Origin: Aporhodopirellula aestuarii
Lineage (GTDB): Bacteria; Planctomycetota; Planctomycetia; Pirellulales; Pirellulaceae
Length of the DNA stretch: 49,584 nt
NCBI RefSeq assembly: GCF_023701485.1
Contig: NZ_JAMQBK010000061.1
Location: 1 to 49,584, forward strand
Reading direction: 5' to 3'
Of the stretch, positions 8,808 through 18,378 are shown piece by piece. The notes under the pieces were generated by a model, which was not told the DNA's origin, searched no databases, and worked only from the letters and a program-made list of their open reading frames with translations. The position numbers and the translations under genes are program-made. Every line of letters begins with the position of its first letter. The stretch's first letter is position 1.

Positions 8808-9938
8808 CTAGATGTTCTTCCAGCAGCGTTCTTTGGCGCTAGCAAGGACGGCGTCGCAAACCTTTTGGGTTTCAAGTGCGTCGCGGAAGTTCGGATGGGC
8901 TGGTTCGCCGGTTTCGAGCGATTTCAGGAAATCAGCGACTTGGTGGATGAATGTGTGTTCGTACCCGATTTGCAGACCTGGGACCCACCAGTTGCCCATG
9001 TAGGGTTGGTCACCATCGGAAACGTGAACGCTGCGCCAGCCGCGGACGATGGAGTCGTCGCCGTGATCGAAGTATTCGAGTCGGTGCAGGTCGTGCAAGT
9101 CCCAACGCAGCGACGCGTTTTCGCCGTTGACTTCGAGGGTGTACAGAGCTTTGTGCCCGCGAGCGTATCGTGTCGATTCGAACAAGCCGAGCGATCCGTT
9201 CTTGAAGTGGCAGTGGAACATGCAGGCGTCGTCGATCGTGACGGGCTGTTTGGCACCGGTTTCGGCGTGCACGCGTTCTTTGACGAACGTTTCGGTCATG
9301 GCGGAAACGTCTTCGATGTCACCGTTGAGCCATAGGGCGGTGTCGATACAGTGCGCGAGCAAATCACCCGTCACGCCACTGCCAGCGGCTTCGGCATCGA
9401 GACGCCAAGTCGCGGCGCCGCCTTGCGGCACGTCGGCGTTGATCGTCCAGTCCTGGAGGAAGTTCGCTCGGTAGTGGAAGACTTTCCCGAGGCGTCCTTC
9501 ATCGATCAATTGTTTCGCGAGTGTCACGGCGGGGACGCGTCGGTAGTTGTACCAGACCATGTTGGCGACGCCGGCTTTCTCGACCGCTTCGCACATCTCT
9601 ATGCCCTCGGCGACACTCATTGCGAGCGGCTTTTCACACAACACCATCTTGCCGGCTTCGGCGGCGGCGATCGAAATCTCTTTGTGCAGATTGTTTGGGG
9701 TGCATACGTCGACGGCGTCGATGTCATCTCGTGCGATCAGTTTTCGCCAATCCGTTTCGATCGACTCGTAACCTTGCTGTTCGGCGAATGCCTTGGCTTT
9801 CTCTTCATTGCGGGCGCAGACGGCTTTGAGCACCGGTTGATATTCCAGGTCAAAGAAACGGTTTGCTTGTCGGTACCCATTGCTGTGGGTACGTCCCATA
9901 AAGCCGTAGCCAATCATTCCGATGTTAAGCGGTTTCAC
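8808..9938 (-). CDS. Gfo/Idh/MocA family oxidoreductase
   Basis: 376 residues, cytoplasmic (no signal peptide). An N-terminal Rossmann fold binds NAD(P) through GYGFMG (residues 10-15), and the family signature EKP is intact at residues 102-104, followed by the C-terminal alpha/beta domain with [13 protein letters not shown]. Such enzymes oxidise or reduce hydroxyls of sugars or inositols. The start is GTG, directly at the Rossmann strand. It lies 189 nt downstream of a TIM-barrel isomerase/epimerase on the same strand, a common pairing in sugar or inositol catabolism; the substrate is unknown. Confidence 0.88.
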   Translation of the reverse strand: MKPLNIGMIGYGFMGRTHSNGYRQANRFFDLEYQPVLKAVCARNEEKAKAFAEQQGYESIETDWRKLIARDDIDAVDVCTPNNLHKEISIAAAEAGKMVLCEKPLAMSVAEGIEMCEAVEKAGVANMVWYNYRRVPAVTLAKQLIDEGRLGKVFHYRANFLQDWTINADVPQGGAATWRLDAEAAGSGVTGDLLAHCIDTALWLNGDIEDVSAMTETFVKERVHAETGAKQPVTIDDACMFHCHFKNGSLGLFESTRYARGHKALYTLEVNGENASLRWDLHDLHRLEYFDHGDDSIVRGWRSVHVSDGDQPYMGNWWVPGLQIGYEHTFIHQVADFLKSLETGEPAHPNFRDALETQKVCDAVLASAKERCWKNI

Positions 9939-10127
9939 GTTGTAATCCTGTCGAGTTGAAATGCGAGATAGTTGGGGAGGGAGGGCAAAAAATGGTTGCG
10001 AATTCGCTAGGTAGCGACATCGTCGAGAGTGCGTCGCGTTGGACTCCGCAAGGGGAACGACGACGAACGCTCGGTGGACGTTTGTCGTCTCAGCGGAGCC
10101 GGTGGCGACGAAGAAACGTCAGCGGCT

Positions 10128-11192
10128 TTACGCTTCGCCTTCTTTCCACCCATGCGCGTCCTGGACGCTGAGCATGGCTGCGAGGATATCGTTCCACGTC
10201 TGAGGCTTGTGCATCACATCGTTGGGGAACATGCAACCATCCCAGCAGATGTGTCGACACACTTGGAGCACGTCGCCATGTTCGTCACGCAACCAATGTC
10301 CCGCGTCGACGGCGATGTCGAGTTTGCCAGCGGGGTCGTTTGGCAAACAGTGCCGTCCGGTCTTGTCGTGGCTGCCCGTTCCGTGCACGGTCGCGTCGTT
10401 TTGGGCGACATGGAAGTCGATCGTCCAGGGGCGGAGGGCGTGCGTCAATTCATGGAGCGCAGCTGCTTTTTTCTCTTTGTCCTGCCAATCGAAATCTTGG
10501 GGCAGGATCGCGTCTTCGGGGGCGTTGTATCCGAGTAGATAAAGCAGCGTATGTGCCATGTCGGCTTGGAAACCGAGTCGCTCGGGGTGGCCGACACGTT
10601 CGAGCAAATCGACCATCGAACGCCAGGAGTGCATTCCACCCCAGCAGATCTCGCCTTCGGCGGCGAGTCGTTCGTCGTATTCTTCGGCGATGTCACAGGC
10701 GGCTTTGAAAGTGTCCGCGATCTGGCTTTGGTTGTTTTGCGGATCCTCGTACCAAGCGGCCGTCGGGGTGGCGCTGTCGATGCGAACGACGCCATTGGGG
10801 CGGACGCCGAGTTGGCGGAGTTTGCGGCCGATTTCGCATCCTTTACGGACTTGCGTCAAGAACGCGGTTACCTCATCCGGATCGCCCGCCGCACTGCCGC
10901 CACCGGTCGGTTCCCAGACCGGCGCGACCACGGTGCCGATTTCGAGGTTGCGGCTCTTGACCTGCTCGGCAACTTGCTCGAGTTCTTCATCGGTGGCGTC
11001 GATGGAGATGTGCGGCGACGAGAGGAAAATGTCGACACCGTCAAACTTGCGACCATCCACTTCGGCGGCGGCGGTCAGGTCGAGCATCTCTTCGAGCGGG
11101 ATGACCGGGTTGGCGTCGTCGTCGCCTTTTCCGACTACGCCAGGCCAGGCGGCGTTGTGCAATTTGGGGTAGTTGTTGGGGTGCTGGCTCAT
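10128..11192 (-). CDS. Sugar phosphate isomerase/epimerase (TIM barrel)
   Basis: 354 residues, resembling the xylose-isomerase-like TIM barrel superfamily (AP endonuclease 2 fold). Seen: GVDIFLSSPHISI near residue 55, an acidic strand AAEGEICWGG, a metal-ligand-type strand GFQADMAHTLLYLLG, WTIDFHVAQND and the late DAGHW segment. These match the usual Glu/Asp/His metal site of IolE/hydroxypyruvate-isomerase-like enzymes, but I cannot assign each ligand. It begins with ATG and is followed by a Gfo/Idh oxidoreductase, supporting a role in sugar or polyol oxidation. The substrate is unassigned. Confidence 0.82.
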   Translation of the reverse strand: MSQHPNNYPKLHNAAWPGVVGKGDDDANPVIPLEEMLDLTAAAEVDGRKFDGVDIFLSSPHISIDATDEELEQVAEQVKSRNLEIGTVVAPVWEPTGGGSAAGDPDEVTAFLTQVRKGCEIGRKLRQLGVRPNGVVRIDSATPTAAWYEDPQNNQSQIADTFKAACDIAEEYDERLAAEGEICWGGMHSWRSMVDLLERVGHPERLGFQADMAHTLLYLLGYNAPEDAILPQDFDWQDKEKKAAALHELTHALRPWTIDFHVAQNDATVHGTGSHDKTGRHCLPNDPAGKLDIAVDAGHWLRDEHGDVLQVCRHICWDGCMFPNDVMHKPQTWNDILAAMLSVQDAHGWKEGEA

Positions 11193-11396
11193 CGAATCAA
11201 GACCGTTGGAGGGTTACGAAGCAGTTGGGGGCCGAAGTCGGTGAAAAGCGGTACGGTGACCGCGATGGAGCGTCAACGCAGGGATCGTGCGAGGGATTCC
11301 GATGCCGCCTTCGGCGTACAACAAGGTGGCCTCTCTAACCACAGATTGCAAGTAGACACGCGGCACTCTGGGCGTAGGAAAACGAGCGAGATGCGA

Positions 11397-11666
11397 TCAA
11401 CGGCCGAGATATTGATCGAGCTGTTCGGCTTTGCGCATCAAGTAGGGCACGTGTTGGTCGGTGGCCTGGATCAGCCGTTGCAATTGTCGCAATTGGTCCT
11501 GGAACTCTTGGTTGAACTTGCGTTGTTGTTCGTCACGCCAAGATTGCTCGAGTTGGTTCATTTGGGCCGCCAAAGAACCGCCCCGCTGGCGCAGCTCTTC
11601 GGTAAATTGCGCCAATTGAGCCGCGAATTGGCGGATCTGATCGGGGTCTCCAATCGCTTGATTCAT
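11397..11666 (-). CDS. WXG100-like small helical protein
   Basis: 89 residues, almost entirely helical and rich in Gln. The centre has Trp43 in QSWRDEQQRKF, the position of the WxG turn in ESAT-6/WXG100 proteins, here with Asp in place of Gly (WRD), flanked by two amphipathic helices of about 35 residues. The length is typical of the family. Members can be exported by type VII systems, but no EccC-type ATPase is in this window. The gene follows a TPR protein by 24 nt and is probably co-transcribed with it. ATG start. The WXG100 assignment is by eye. Confidence 0.65.
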   Translation of the reverse strand: MNQAIGDPDQIRQFAAQLAQFTEELRQRGGSLAAQMNQLEQSWRDEQQRKFNQEFQDQLRQLQRLIQATDQHVPYLMRKAEQLDQYLGR

Positions 11667-11690
11667 CGAATCGGTCTCGTCAGCAAGGGG

Positions 11691-12479
11691 TTAGTGAGTC
11701 GAAGCGGGCGGATGCGACGAATGGGCGTGGTTTTGCTTGGCCGCTTCCACGACTGTGTTAAGGATGGATTGGTAGTGTTCGAGTGTCGCGGTCAGCCCAT
11801 GCCGATCGGCCAAATCGATCAGTAGCTTCAGTGCCGCGGCGCGAACCTTCAACGGCGACGTGACACTTCGCCGCAGCGATGCCATGCGAAGCCAACGCAT
11901 CGCTTCGACGTCACGGCCGAGGATCAGGTGACAGCGTCCCGTCAACAACGCAGCCGACGAGCTGTGCGTGTCGCTGTTCATTAGCGGTTTAAGTTCTTCG
12001 ATCGCTTCCGCGTGCTTCTCGAGATCATGCAACGCTTCACCGAGGACGAGTCGGAGGTGTTCCAACGACGGGTCTCTCGACAATCTCGCGCGGCAGACCT
12101 TGATTCGGCAATTGGCCCAATCCGCGGTGCTGCGTTCGAGATCCTGGTCGGCCAACGGACTTTTCATCTTGGCCACAATCGCCTGCATCTCAGTGAGTTG
12201 CTGGATCGACCGGGCGAGCTGCGCTTCTTCGTACTCCCATAACATCGTCGCGTCGTCGGGAAATACTTCGTGTCCCTGTTTAAGAATCTTGGCCGCGTTC
12301 ATGGGACGATTCTCGGCGCGGTAGATCGCACCGAGTTCGAGATAGGCGTCGCGGTCGGTACGGGCCTCCCTCAAGCGATGTTCGAGTTCCTGCCGTCGGT
12401 TCGGTCCCGGTGCTTCGGTTGCATTCTCAACAACTGGTTTTCCAGGCGAATCATCGGCTGTCGAAGCGGATTCGGACAT
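11691..12479 (-). CDS. TPR-containing protein
   Basis: 262 residues. TPR-type helices are seen at about 43-78 (DAYLELGAIYRAENRPMNAAK) and again at about 140-200 (LRLVLGEALHDLEKHAEAIEEL). The N-terminus is polar and lacks a signal peptide; the C-terminus ends in a His/Ser tail (NHAHSSHPPASTH). It probably acts as a scaffold or chaperone. The WXG100-like protein lies 24 nt downstream, so it could be that protein's chaperone or partner (inference). ATG start. Confidence 0.7.
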   Translation of the reverse strand: MSESASTADDSPGKPVVENATEAPGPNRRQELEHRLREARTDRDAYLELGAIYRAENRPMNAAKILKQGHEVFPDDATMLWEYEEAQLARSIQQLTEMQAIVAKMKSPLADQDLERSTADWANCRIKVCRARLSRDPSLEHLRLVLGEALHDLEKHAEAIEELKPLMNSDTHSSSAALLTGRCHLILGRDVEAMRWLRMASLRRSVTSPLKVRAAALKLLIDLADRHGLTATLEHYQSILNTVVEAAKQNHAHSSHPPASTH

Positions 12480-12698
12480 GGCAAGTTCGAGGTCGGTTGG
12501 ATCATAGGCGAGAGACGGAGGCCGACGAAACGCGTTTCGACGTCACTGCAATATAACTGCATTCACAACCATAATGTTGGACGCCCGCACATTAAGTCGC
12601 AGAAGTGCCGGCAAGCCTCGGGCGGGCCCGTCACAGGGGTTCGTGGGGGAAACGCGTGAATACGGCTCGCGGTTCGGGGCGGTGTTTTCCCGACGCCA

Positions 12699-14084
12699 TC
12701 AAGCCGTGCATGGCGGGTGATGGAATCCTTCATCACTGGCCATTAACCGATCCCACGTTAGCGATTGACCGGATTGCGTGACCATTCGTTCAAGAATCGC
12801 AGTCGCGGTGCAGGCAATGCCATGGTTGAGATCAGCGGGCATTTGGCCTTCACGCAGGTTCCCAATCAATTGGTTGAATTGTTGTTGCCATCCTTTGCCG
12901 GGGATCTCTTTGGCGTCGCTCTGCCAGACGACTTTGCCGTCCCGATTGCGAATGATCGCACGAGACAAATCGCAAGCGCCCTCGCTGCCCTGGAACCACT
13001 CGCCGAGTTGTCGTTCGGTACCGCGGGGATTGCGGTGTTCGCATACGGTTCGGACCCCATTCTCATAAGCAAACTCGATTGCCGGCCCGGCGTTTGCTGT
13101 TTTCACGTTCGATGCCGGTGATCCTCCGGTGTAGACGTTGGTAACATCGGAGGGCGACGTGAGTTTGCGGGCGGCGATCGGGGTTTGCCCGAGAACCCAA
13201 TGGATCGTGTCGAGGTTGTGCAGGTGCCGCTCGTCGACAAAACCGCCGCTCATCCAAGCGAAGTCGTGCCAATTGCGGATCTGTTCTTCCAGGCCGCGTT
13301 CATGGTTTGCCGTAATGCTGCGCCCGGTCGCAAAACCGCTCGAGTAAGTGTGGGCGCTGACAAGTTCACCGATCATGCCCTCGCGAAGTCGATCGACACA
13401 GTCTCGTGTTCTCGCTTCGTAGCGTCGCTGTAGGCCGACGGAGACGGCGAGGCCTCGTTTTTGTGCAACGTTACCCGCCGCAATGACCCGTCGTAGGCCC
13501 GGGATGTCCGTCGCGACGGGGCTTTCCATGAAAATATGTTTGCCCGCGGCAACGGCGGCTTCGAAATGCAATGGCCGAAATGCGGGTGGGGTGGAGAGGA
13601 TGACCAGGTCGAGATCCGCCGCCAGCACGCCTTTCCAACCATCGAGCCCGACAAATCTCCGGTTGCCGACGTCGACGTTCGCTCGATGGCGTCCGTTGAT
13701 CGCGCGGTATGCGGTTTGGAGATTGTTGGCAAACGTGTCTGCCATCGCGACCAGTTGGACTTGGCCGAGTGGATTCGTTTTGCCCGCTGAACATGACGCC
13801 GAGGCGGCTTGGATCGCTTCGATGACCGCCCCGCGACCTCGGGCTCCGCATCCGATCAATCCGATCCGCAGCGTGTCGCGGCCAGAAACATGGAACGTCG
13901 GCGGCGGGGCAGACGGGCCCGCGAGCAAGGATTCCCCAGCGGCGATGGCTGCCGAACCGCCCAACGCCACCGTGCTGCCGAATGCCATCGTGCTGCGGGT
14001 GAAAAATTCGCGGCGGTTGCTGGCGCGGTCGACGTGAGCGGAAAGCGGCCCACGGCGGACGGATTGGGAAGTGTCTTTGGGCAA
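12699..14084 (-). CDS. Tat-exported Gfo/Idh/MocA-like protein lacking EKP Lys
   Basis: 461 residues. A twin-arginine motif NRREFF (about residues 23-28) precedes a hydrophobic stretch, indicating Tat export with a folded cofactor. The Rossmann motif is GLIGCGARGRG near residue 75. The family signature EKP is replaced by ESP (residues 187-189, in FMESPVATD); the codon for residue 188 is AGC. Lys in this motif is normally catalytic, so either the reaction differs or the protein is a non-enzymatic binder. The start is TTG. Exported members are common in planctomycetes and often linked to polysaccharide breakdown. No operon partner is seen. Confidence 0.82.
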   Translation of the reverse strand: MPKDTSQSVRRGPLSAHVDRASNRREFFTRSTMAFGSTVALGGSAAIAAGESLLAGPSAPPPTFHVSGRDTLRIGLIGCGARGRGAVIEAIQAASASCSAGKTNPLGQVQLVAMADTFANNLQTAYRAINGRHRANVDVGNRRFVGLDGWKGVLAADLDLVILSTPPAFRPLHFEAAVAAGKHIFMESPVATDIPGLRRVIAAGNVAQKRGLAVSVGLQRRYEARTRDCVDRLREGMIGELVSAHTYSSGFATGRSITANHERGLEEQIRNWHDFAWMSGGFVDERHLHNLDTIHWVLGQTPIAARKLTSPSDVTNVYTGGSPASNVKTANAGPAIEFAYENGVRTVCEHRNPRGTERQLGEWFQGSEGACDLSRAIIRNRDGKVVWQSDAKEIPGKGWQQQFNQLIGNLREGQMPADLNHGIACTATAILERMVTQSGQSLTWDRLMASDEGFHHPPCTA

Positions 14085-14140
14085 AGAAACAGCCTTGGCG
14101 GGGGAATGTCAGGCGGGGGGGAGGAGACGCGGGGGAGGGA

Positions 14141-14175
14141 CGTGCATTATACGCACGAAAGTATCTTATCGTGCG
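14141..14175 (-). promoter_or_regulatory. Candidate promoter with overlapping inverted repeats
   Basis: On the minus strand the region contains TATAAT (plus-strand ATTATA at 14146-14151) about 60 nt upstream of the TTG at 14084. It is embedded in two competing inverted repeats: CGTGC (14141-14145) with GCACG (14153-14157), and CGCACGA (14152-14158) with TCGTGCG (14169-14175). A good -35 box is not evident. A single TGTCGCAA (minus strand) lies just upstream. Operator function is inference. Confidence 0.4.
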
Positions 14176-14238
14176 GAAAATTTGCGACAATGATTCGTCA
14201 GCGACCCTTGCGGACGCTGGCTCGACGGCGTGTTCCGC

Positions 14239-15171
14239 TCAAAGCATTTTGTCGAGGCCGACGCTGAGCGGCGTCAAATCGCGATGGAGGATTTTTCGCA
14301 TTTTGGTGATGTCGGGGCACCGCCGAGTCATGTCGCCTTCGGGAAGTGGCGGAAGATGCACGATTTTCGACTTGCTGCCGACTTTTTCGATGATCGTTTT
14401 GGCCAAATCGAGCACCGTGACCTCGAGGTCGCTACCGATGTTGATGATTTCACCAGCCATGGACTCGTCGTTGAGTACGTTTTCGGTCGTATCGAGGTTG
14501 TCATCGATGTAGCAGAACGTGCGGGTTTGGAGTCCGTCGCCGTAAACCGTGATGTCGCGTCCGGCACGGGCGGCTTCGATGAATTTCGGCACGACAAAAT
14601 CAGTCGATTGTTTGGGGCCGTAGGTGTTAAAAAACCGGAAAACGTTGAACTTCAGCCCGAATTCTTGGTGGTAGGATCGGAAATACGACTCGCCCAGGTT
14701 TTTGATGATCGCGTACGGCAATCGGGAGTTCAGCGGGGTCGTCTGCTCATGCTGTGGCAGTTCGACCGGCTCCCCGTAGACCTCGCTACTGCTGGCGTAA
14801 AACACCCGCTCGACGCCAGTGTTTTTAGCAAGAGAGAGCACATTTCGGATGCCGTCGATGTCTCGGAGCACAGCGACCGGGTTGGCGAGGGTTCGTTGGA
14901 CGCCCACCAACGCCGCGTAGTGAAAAACCGCGTCGAATTGATGAGCAGTCATGATCGGGGAGAGGTCGGTCAGGTCGTTCACGTCCGCCTTGATGAACCG
15001 AAAATTGGGAAGGTCCGCCGGGGGTAGTTTCGAAGTGCTGCCGGTAATCAGGTTGTCGACCACCACGACATCGTTGGTCGGCGTCTGGACGAGTTGACAG
15101 GCGAGTGAGCCGCCGACGTTACCGGCGCCCCCGGTGATCAGGATTTTTCGTGGTTTTGCGGAATGGTTCAT
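14239..15171 (-). CDS. NAD-dependent epimerase/dehydratase (nucleotide-sugar type)
   Basis: 310 residues from the ATG at 15171; a longer reading from a TTG at 15213 adds 14 residues and is less likely. An extended short-chain dehydrogenase: NAD motif GGAGNVGG (14-21), DNLITG, catalytic Ser in YASSSEVYG (about 125-132), Tyr153 and Lys157 in the YxxxK motif, then RFFNTYGPKQ and a TRTFCYIDDN sugar-nucleotide binding region. The pattern is close to UDP-glucuronate decarboxylase and UDP-glucose 4-epimerase; I cannot separate these. It presumably supplies activated sugars for envelope polysaccharide. Confidence 0.83.
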   Translation of the reverse strand: MNHSAKPRKILITGGAGNVGGSLACQLVQTPTNDVVVVDNLITGSTSKLPPADLPNFRFIKADVNDLTDLSPIMTAHQFDAVFHYAALVGVQRTLANPVAVLRDIDGIRNVLSLAKNTGVERVFYASSSEVYGEPVELPQHEQTTPLNSRLPYAIIKNLGESYFRSYHQEFGLKFNVFRFFNTYGPKQSTDFVVPKFIEAARAGRDITVYGDGLQTRTFCYIDDNLDTTENVLNDESMAGEIINIGSDLEVTVLDLAKTIIEKVGSKSKIVHLPPLPEGDMTRRCPDITKMRKILHRDLTPLSVGLDKML

Positions 15172-15336
15172 CTGCAGAAGACTATTCGAGAAAGACGTGT
15201 TTTGGTCGATCAATCACCAAAAACGCACAAATCTAGCAGACTTCATGAGGCGAAGTAGGTCTGGCAAAGGTTGTCCGACGTCTTGCCCCCTACGGGCACG
15301 TTTTGATATCGGGGCGATAACGCAAGAGAGCTGCCT

Positions 15337-17940
15337 GTGCCCGATTCCGCCCGACCAAATTCCGATACCGCCGCGTCCAGTTCTGGATCGTCGGGCCTTT
15401 CGTTTTCGGTCATCGCCGCAGGGGTCATGGCGATGGCGACCATCACGGGGTTTGCTTACCTATTTTCACTCTGGGCGAGCAGCGGAGAAATCACGCCCGC
15501 ACAAACGCTCAAAATCGCGTCGTCGCAGTACGTTGCCGGCAACGCGGTCGTCGCTGGTGAACTCGCCGCGACCGTCGTGCTCGACGAGGAGGTCGAGGCG
15601 GACGTCGAGTGGATCCCTCTGCATTCTTTCCTGATCGGCGCCGGCCAATTCGAACAAGCCATGCGTCTGGATTCGCCACGTGCTCGTCGCGAAGAACTTC
15701 AAAAAGCGATTCCTCTGCTCGTCCGGTCTGAGCAGGCCGGATTTCCGGAAGGCCGTTCCGCTGACGGGCATCGGATGCTCGGGTTGGCGTTTCAGCAAGT
15801 CGGTGATTATGAGCAGGCAACCAAGCATCTCGAAGCGGCGATCGATACCGACTTAACGCTGCATGCCGATTTGATGCCCGTGCTCGCGGTCGCCCGCGCC
15901 CGTCGACCTCGGGAGAACCTCGAAGAAGCGATCATCGCGATCGATGCTTACCTCAATAACGAGTCGCTTGACGCTGAAAATCAAGTCGAGCCAAACCTGC
16001 TGAAGATTGATTGGCTGATTCGCTTGAGGCGTTTCGATGAAGCTGCCCAAACCATCGAGCGGGCAAGCACGATCATCGCCCCGGCATTGGCTCGTCAAAC
16101 GCGTTGGGCATTGGCGGCGCGGGATGACTTGTTGCTCAAAGACGCCGAGCTCGTCATCAAGAGAGTGCTCGCCAAGGTCAACCGCGCGCATGGCGAACAC
16201 GTCATCGCGTCGATTCCCGCCAAAGCGAGTGAGCAGGTCAACGCGAGCGATCGCGAGATGTTATTGGAGACGTTGAAGGGCCTCGCGGTTTTGCAACGCG
16301 AAGCGTCACCGCTGCTCGCGTCGCAATCGCGTCTGACGGCGGCACAAGCCTTCTTGTTGGCCGGCGAGCAGGACCTCGCGCTTGCCGAACTCACGCAATT
16401 GCGTCAACAACGACCTTTTCGCGAAGGTGGGCTTGAAGGCGGATTGTCAGAAATGGAGCTGCTCGCCAACCAAGGCCACGGCGAGGAAGCGTTGCAGACG
16501 GCCAAGTATCTCGTTCGCGAGATCGCACAAAGCCGGCACCTCAATTACACGCAAAAGAATGAAGCCGAGTTTCGGTCGCGAATCACCGAAATCTTGGCCG
16601 TGCTCCGTGAGGCGGGACAGTACGCGTCGGTGGTCGAAATCGCCGATTCAATCGCTGCATTATTTGGAGAGTCACCCGCACTGATCGAGAAGGGGATCGC
16701 CTATCGCGATTGGGGTGACGCAACCCTGAGGGCGGGGCGCGGTCCTGGTGGTGAAGTTTCTCGTGAGGCGTTTGCGGCCGCCCGTGCTCGCTTTCGTGGC
16801 GCCGGTGACGCGTTCGCGGACGCAGCCGAAAGGCAGTTCGATACGGTGGAATACGTGCCAACGCTCTGGCAAGCGATCGATTCGTATCAGCGTGGCCGGC
16901 ACTTTTCCAAAAGTATCCCGTTGCTCGAGAAATATCTTCGGTATGAAGACCGGTTGAAGCAGCCCGCTGGTTTGGTCGCCCACGGACGAGCGTTGCTCGC
17001 CGAAGGGCGTCCCGATGAAGCGATGGATTCACTGCAGACCTGTATTGTCGAGTTCACTCGTGACCCGATGCGTTACGAAGCCCGCTTGCTCGCCGCCCAG
17101 GCCGCGGCGGATTCGCACGATATCCCGGACGCAAAACGGTTGCTGATTGACAATCTCAACGACGGGCAGCTCACGCCACAAAGTCCCGTGTGGCGGGATT
17201 CGTTGTTCACGCTCGGTGAGCTGCTCTATGCCGAAAGCGATTTGAAGACATTGCAGGCGATGGAGTTGCCGCTCGAACAAAAGATCGAGCGGTTGCAGGA
17301 AATCGAGCCAGAGTTAAATGAAGCTCTGCGTCGTCTCAATGAAGCGGTTGAGCGGTATTGGCCACTACCGCGAGCCCAAGCCGCCGCGTATCAACTCGCG
17401 CGAGGTCAGTTGCTCGCCTCAAGGCTACCGGAAGCCGAGTTGGAGACTGACGGTTTGCTGGATGCGGCCCAACGCGATCTTCGGCAGAAAGCGAATCGTT
17501 TTCGTCAATCCGCACTCGATCAATTCACCTCGATGGTTCGATTCATGGACATGGTTGAGCGTGAAGACGAGTTGAGTGAAAAACAGGTTGCGATCCTCCG
17601 TAACTCGTTGCTCGGTCAAGCCGACACGCTCAAGTCGATGCGGCGATACGCTGAAGCCGCTGACGCCTATCGCGACATGTCGTTGCGTTACATGAACGAA
17701 CCGCCCGCGCTCGAGGCGTTGTTGGGGCAATCACGCATGGCCCGCACGCTTGGACGTGACCGCGAAGCCGACATGCTGCTCAGTCAGGCTGCTGTCGTGC
17801 TGGATCGGATCAGTGATCAGTGGGATGACCAGTTTGAAGAAACTACCCGCTTCAGTCGTGAAGATTGGAAGAACTACCTACAGTGGATGACGGGGCGGCT
17901 CGATCAGGCGAAACGTCGAGCAGGCAGCCAAAATTTCTGA
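15337..17940 (+). CDS. Large membrane-anchored TPR protein
   Basis: 867 residues from a GTG start. One N-terminal transmembrane helix (about residues 22-46, FSVIAAGVMAMATITGFAYLF) anchors a long all-helical domain. TPR-like helix pairs are visible at about 140-175 (GLAFQQVGDYEQATKHLEAAI), 200-245, 340-390 and 525-590 (SIPLLEKYLRYEDRLKQP), with others further on (MRRYAEAADAYRDMSLRYM). It is likely a periplasmic or cytoplasmic-face scaffold; the partner is unknown. It is divergent from the epimerase gene at 15171, with a 165-bp shared upstream region, and convergent with gyrA. Confidence 0.75.
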   Translation: MPDSARPNSDTAASSSGSSGLSFSVIAAGVMAMATITGFAYLFSLWASSGEITPAQTLKIASSQYVAGNAVVAGELAATVVLDEEVEADVEWIPLHSFLIGAGQFEQAMRLDSPRARREELQKAIPLLVRSEQAGFPEGRSADGHRMLGLAFQQVGDYEQATKHLEAAIDTDLTLHADLMPVLAVARARRPRENLEEAIIAIDAYLNNESLDAENQVEPNLLKIDWLIRLRRFDEAAQTIERASTIIAPALARQTRWALAARDDLLLKDAELVIKRVLAKVNRAHGEHVIASIPAKASEQVNASDREMLLETLKGLAVLQREASPLLASQSRLTAAQAFLLAGEQDLALAELTQLRQQRPFREGGLEGGLSEMELLANQGHGEEALQTAKYLVREIAQSRHLNYTQKNEAEFRSRITEILAVLREAGQYASVVEIADSIAALFGESPALIEKGIAYRDWGDATLRAGRGPGGEVSREAFAAARARFRGAGDAFADAAERQFDTVEYVPTLWQAIDSYQRGRHFSKSIPLLEKYLRYEDRLKQPAGLVAHGRALLAEGRPDEAMDSLQTCIVEFTRDPMRYEARLLAAQAAADSHDIPDAKRLLIDNLNDGQLTPQSPVWRDSLFTLGELLYAESDLKTLQAMELPLEQKIERLQEIEPELNEALRRLNEAVERYWPLPRAQAAAYQLARGQLLASRLPEAELETDGLLDAAQRDLRQKANRFRQSALDQFTSMVRFMDMVEREDELSEKQVAILRNSLLGQADTLKSMRRYAEAADAYRDMSLRYMNEPPALEALLGQSRMARTLGRDREADMLLSQAAVVLDRISDQWDDQFEETTRFSREDWKNYLQWMTGRLDQAKRRAGSQNF

Positions 17941-18378
17941 TTGTGGCCGCCGGAACGCTGTATGCGTTGTTGATTAGTCAACCCGAAGCATCCGTTCTGA
18001 GGCTGCGTCTGCGCGTGAGGCGAACCAAGGTCCCTTGTTTCTATCGCATTTGCCATACTGGTAGGTGTGCGATCCGGTAGTGGTGGCTTCCAGCCGCCAC
18101 CGATCGTGAATTGGTGGCAGGAAAAACCCACAGGTCCGGTTCCTGCCGGACGACCTCGGTTTGGTCGGCAAGAATGAGGCCTACTCTCCCGGGGCCATTT
18201 TCACGATGCTCTCGATCCGCAGAACGTGTCGGCTTGCGACGCAGCACCTCAGTGCTTCGACAGCGTCGCGCTACATTCCACCGCATCGCGGGTTTACTAC
18301 CCGCGACGAAAGCTGCGAACGCCGGTTTCGGCGTGCAGCGTTTCCTTAACCGGTCCGTGGAGGGACCGGTGCGGTCGT
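17941..18378. other. Convergent intergenic region with hairpins
   Basis: 438 bp between the TPR gene and gyrA, both ending here. No credible gene. It holds several short inverted repeats, such as GGTGGCT..AGCCGCC near 18080, TCCGG..CCGGA near 18140 and the strong hairpin annotated separately at 18349-18370. This is consistent with decayed repetitive intergenic elements. Confidence 0.5.
18349..18370 (-). terminator. Hairpin after gyrA
   Basis: A perfect 8-bp stem ACCGGTCC/GGACCGGT with a 6-nt loop, starting 8 nt beyond the gyrA stop codon. The downstream minus-strand sequence has no long T run, so rho-independent termination is uncertain. Confidence 0.45.

Noticed and set aside
10551..11825. 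424-codon plus-strand open frame
   Set aside because: Antisense across the isomerase, WXG100-like and part of the TPR genes; composition is that of a complementary shadow.
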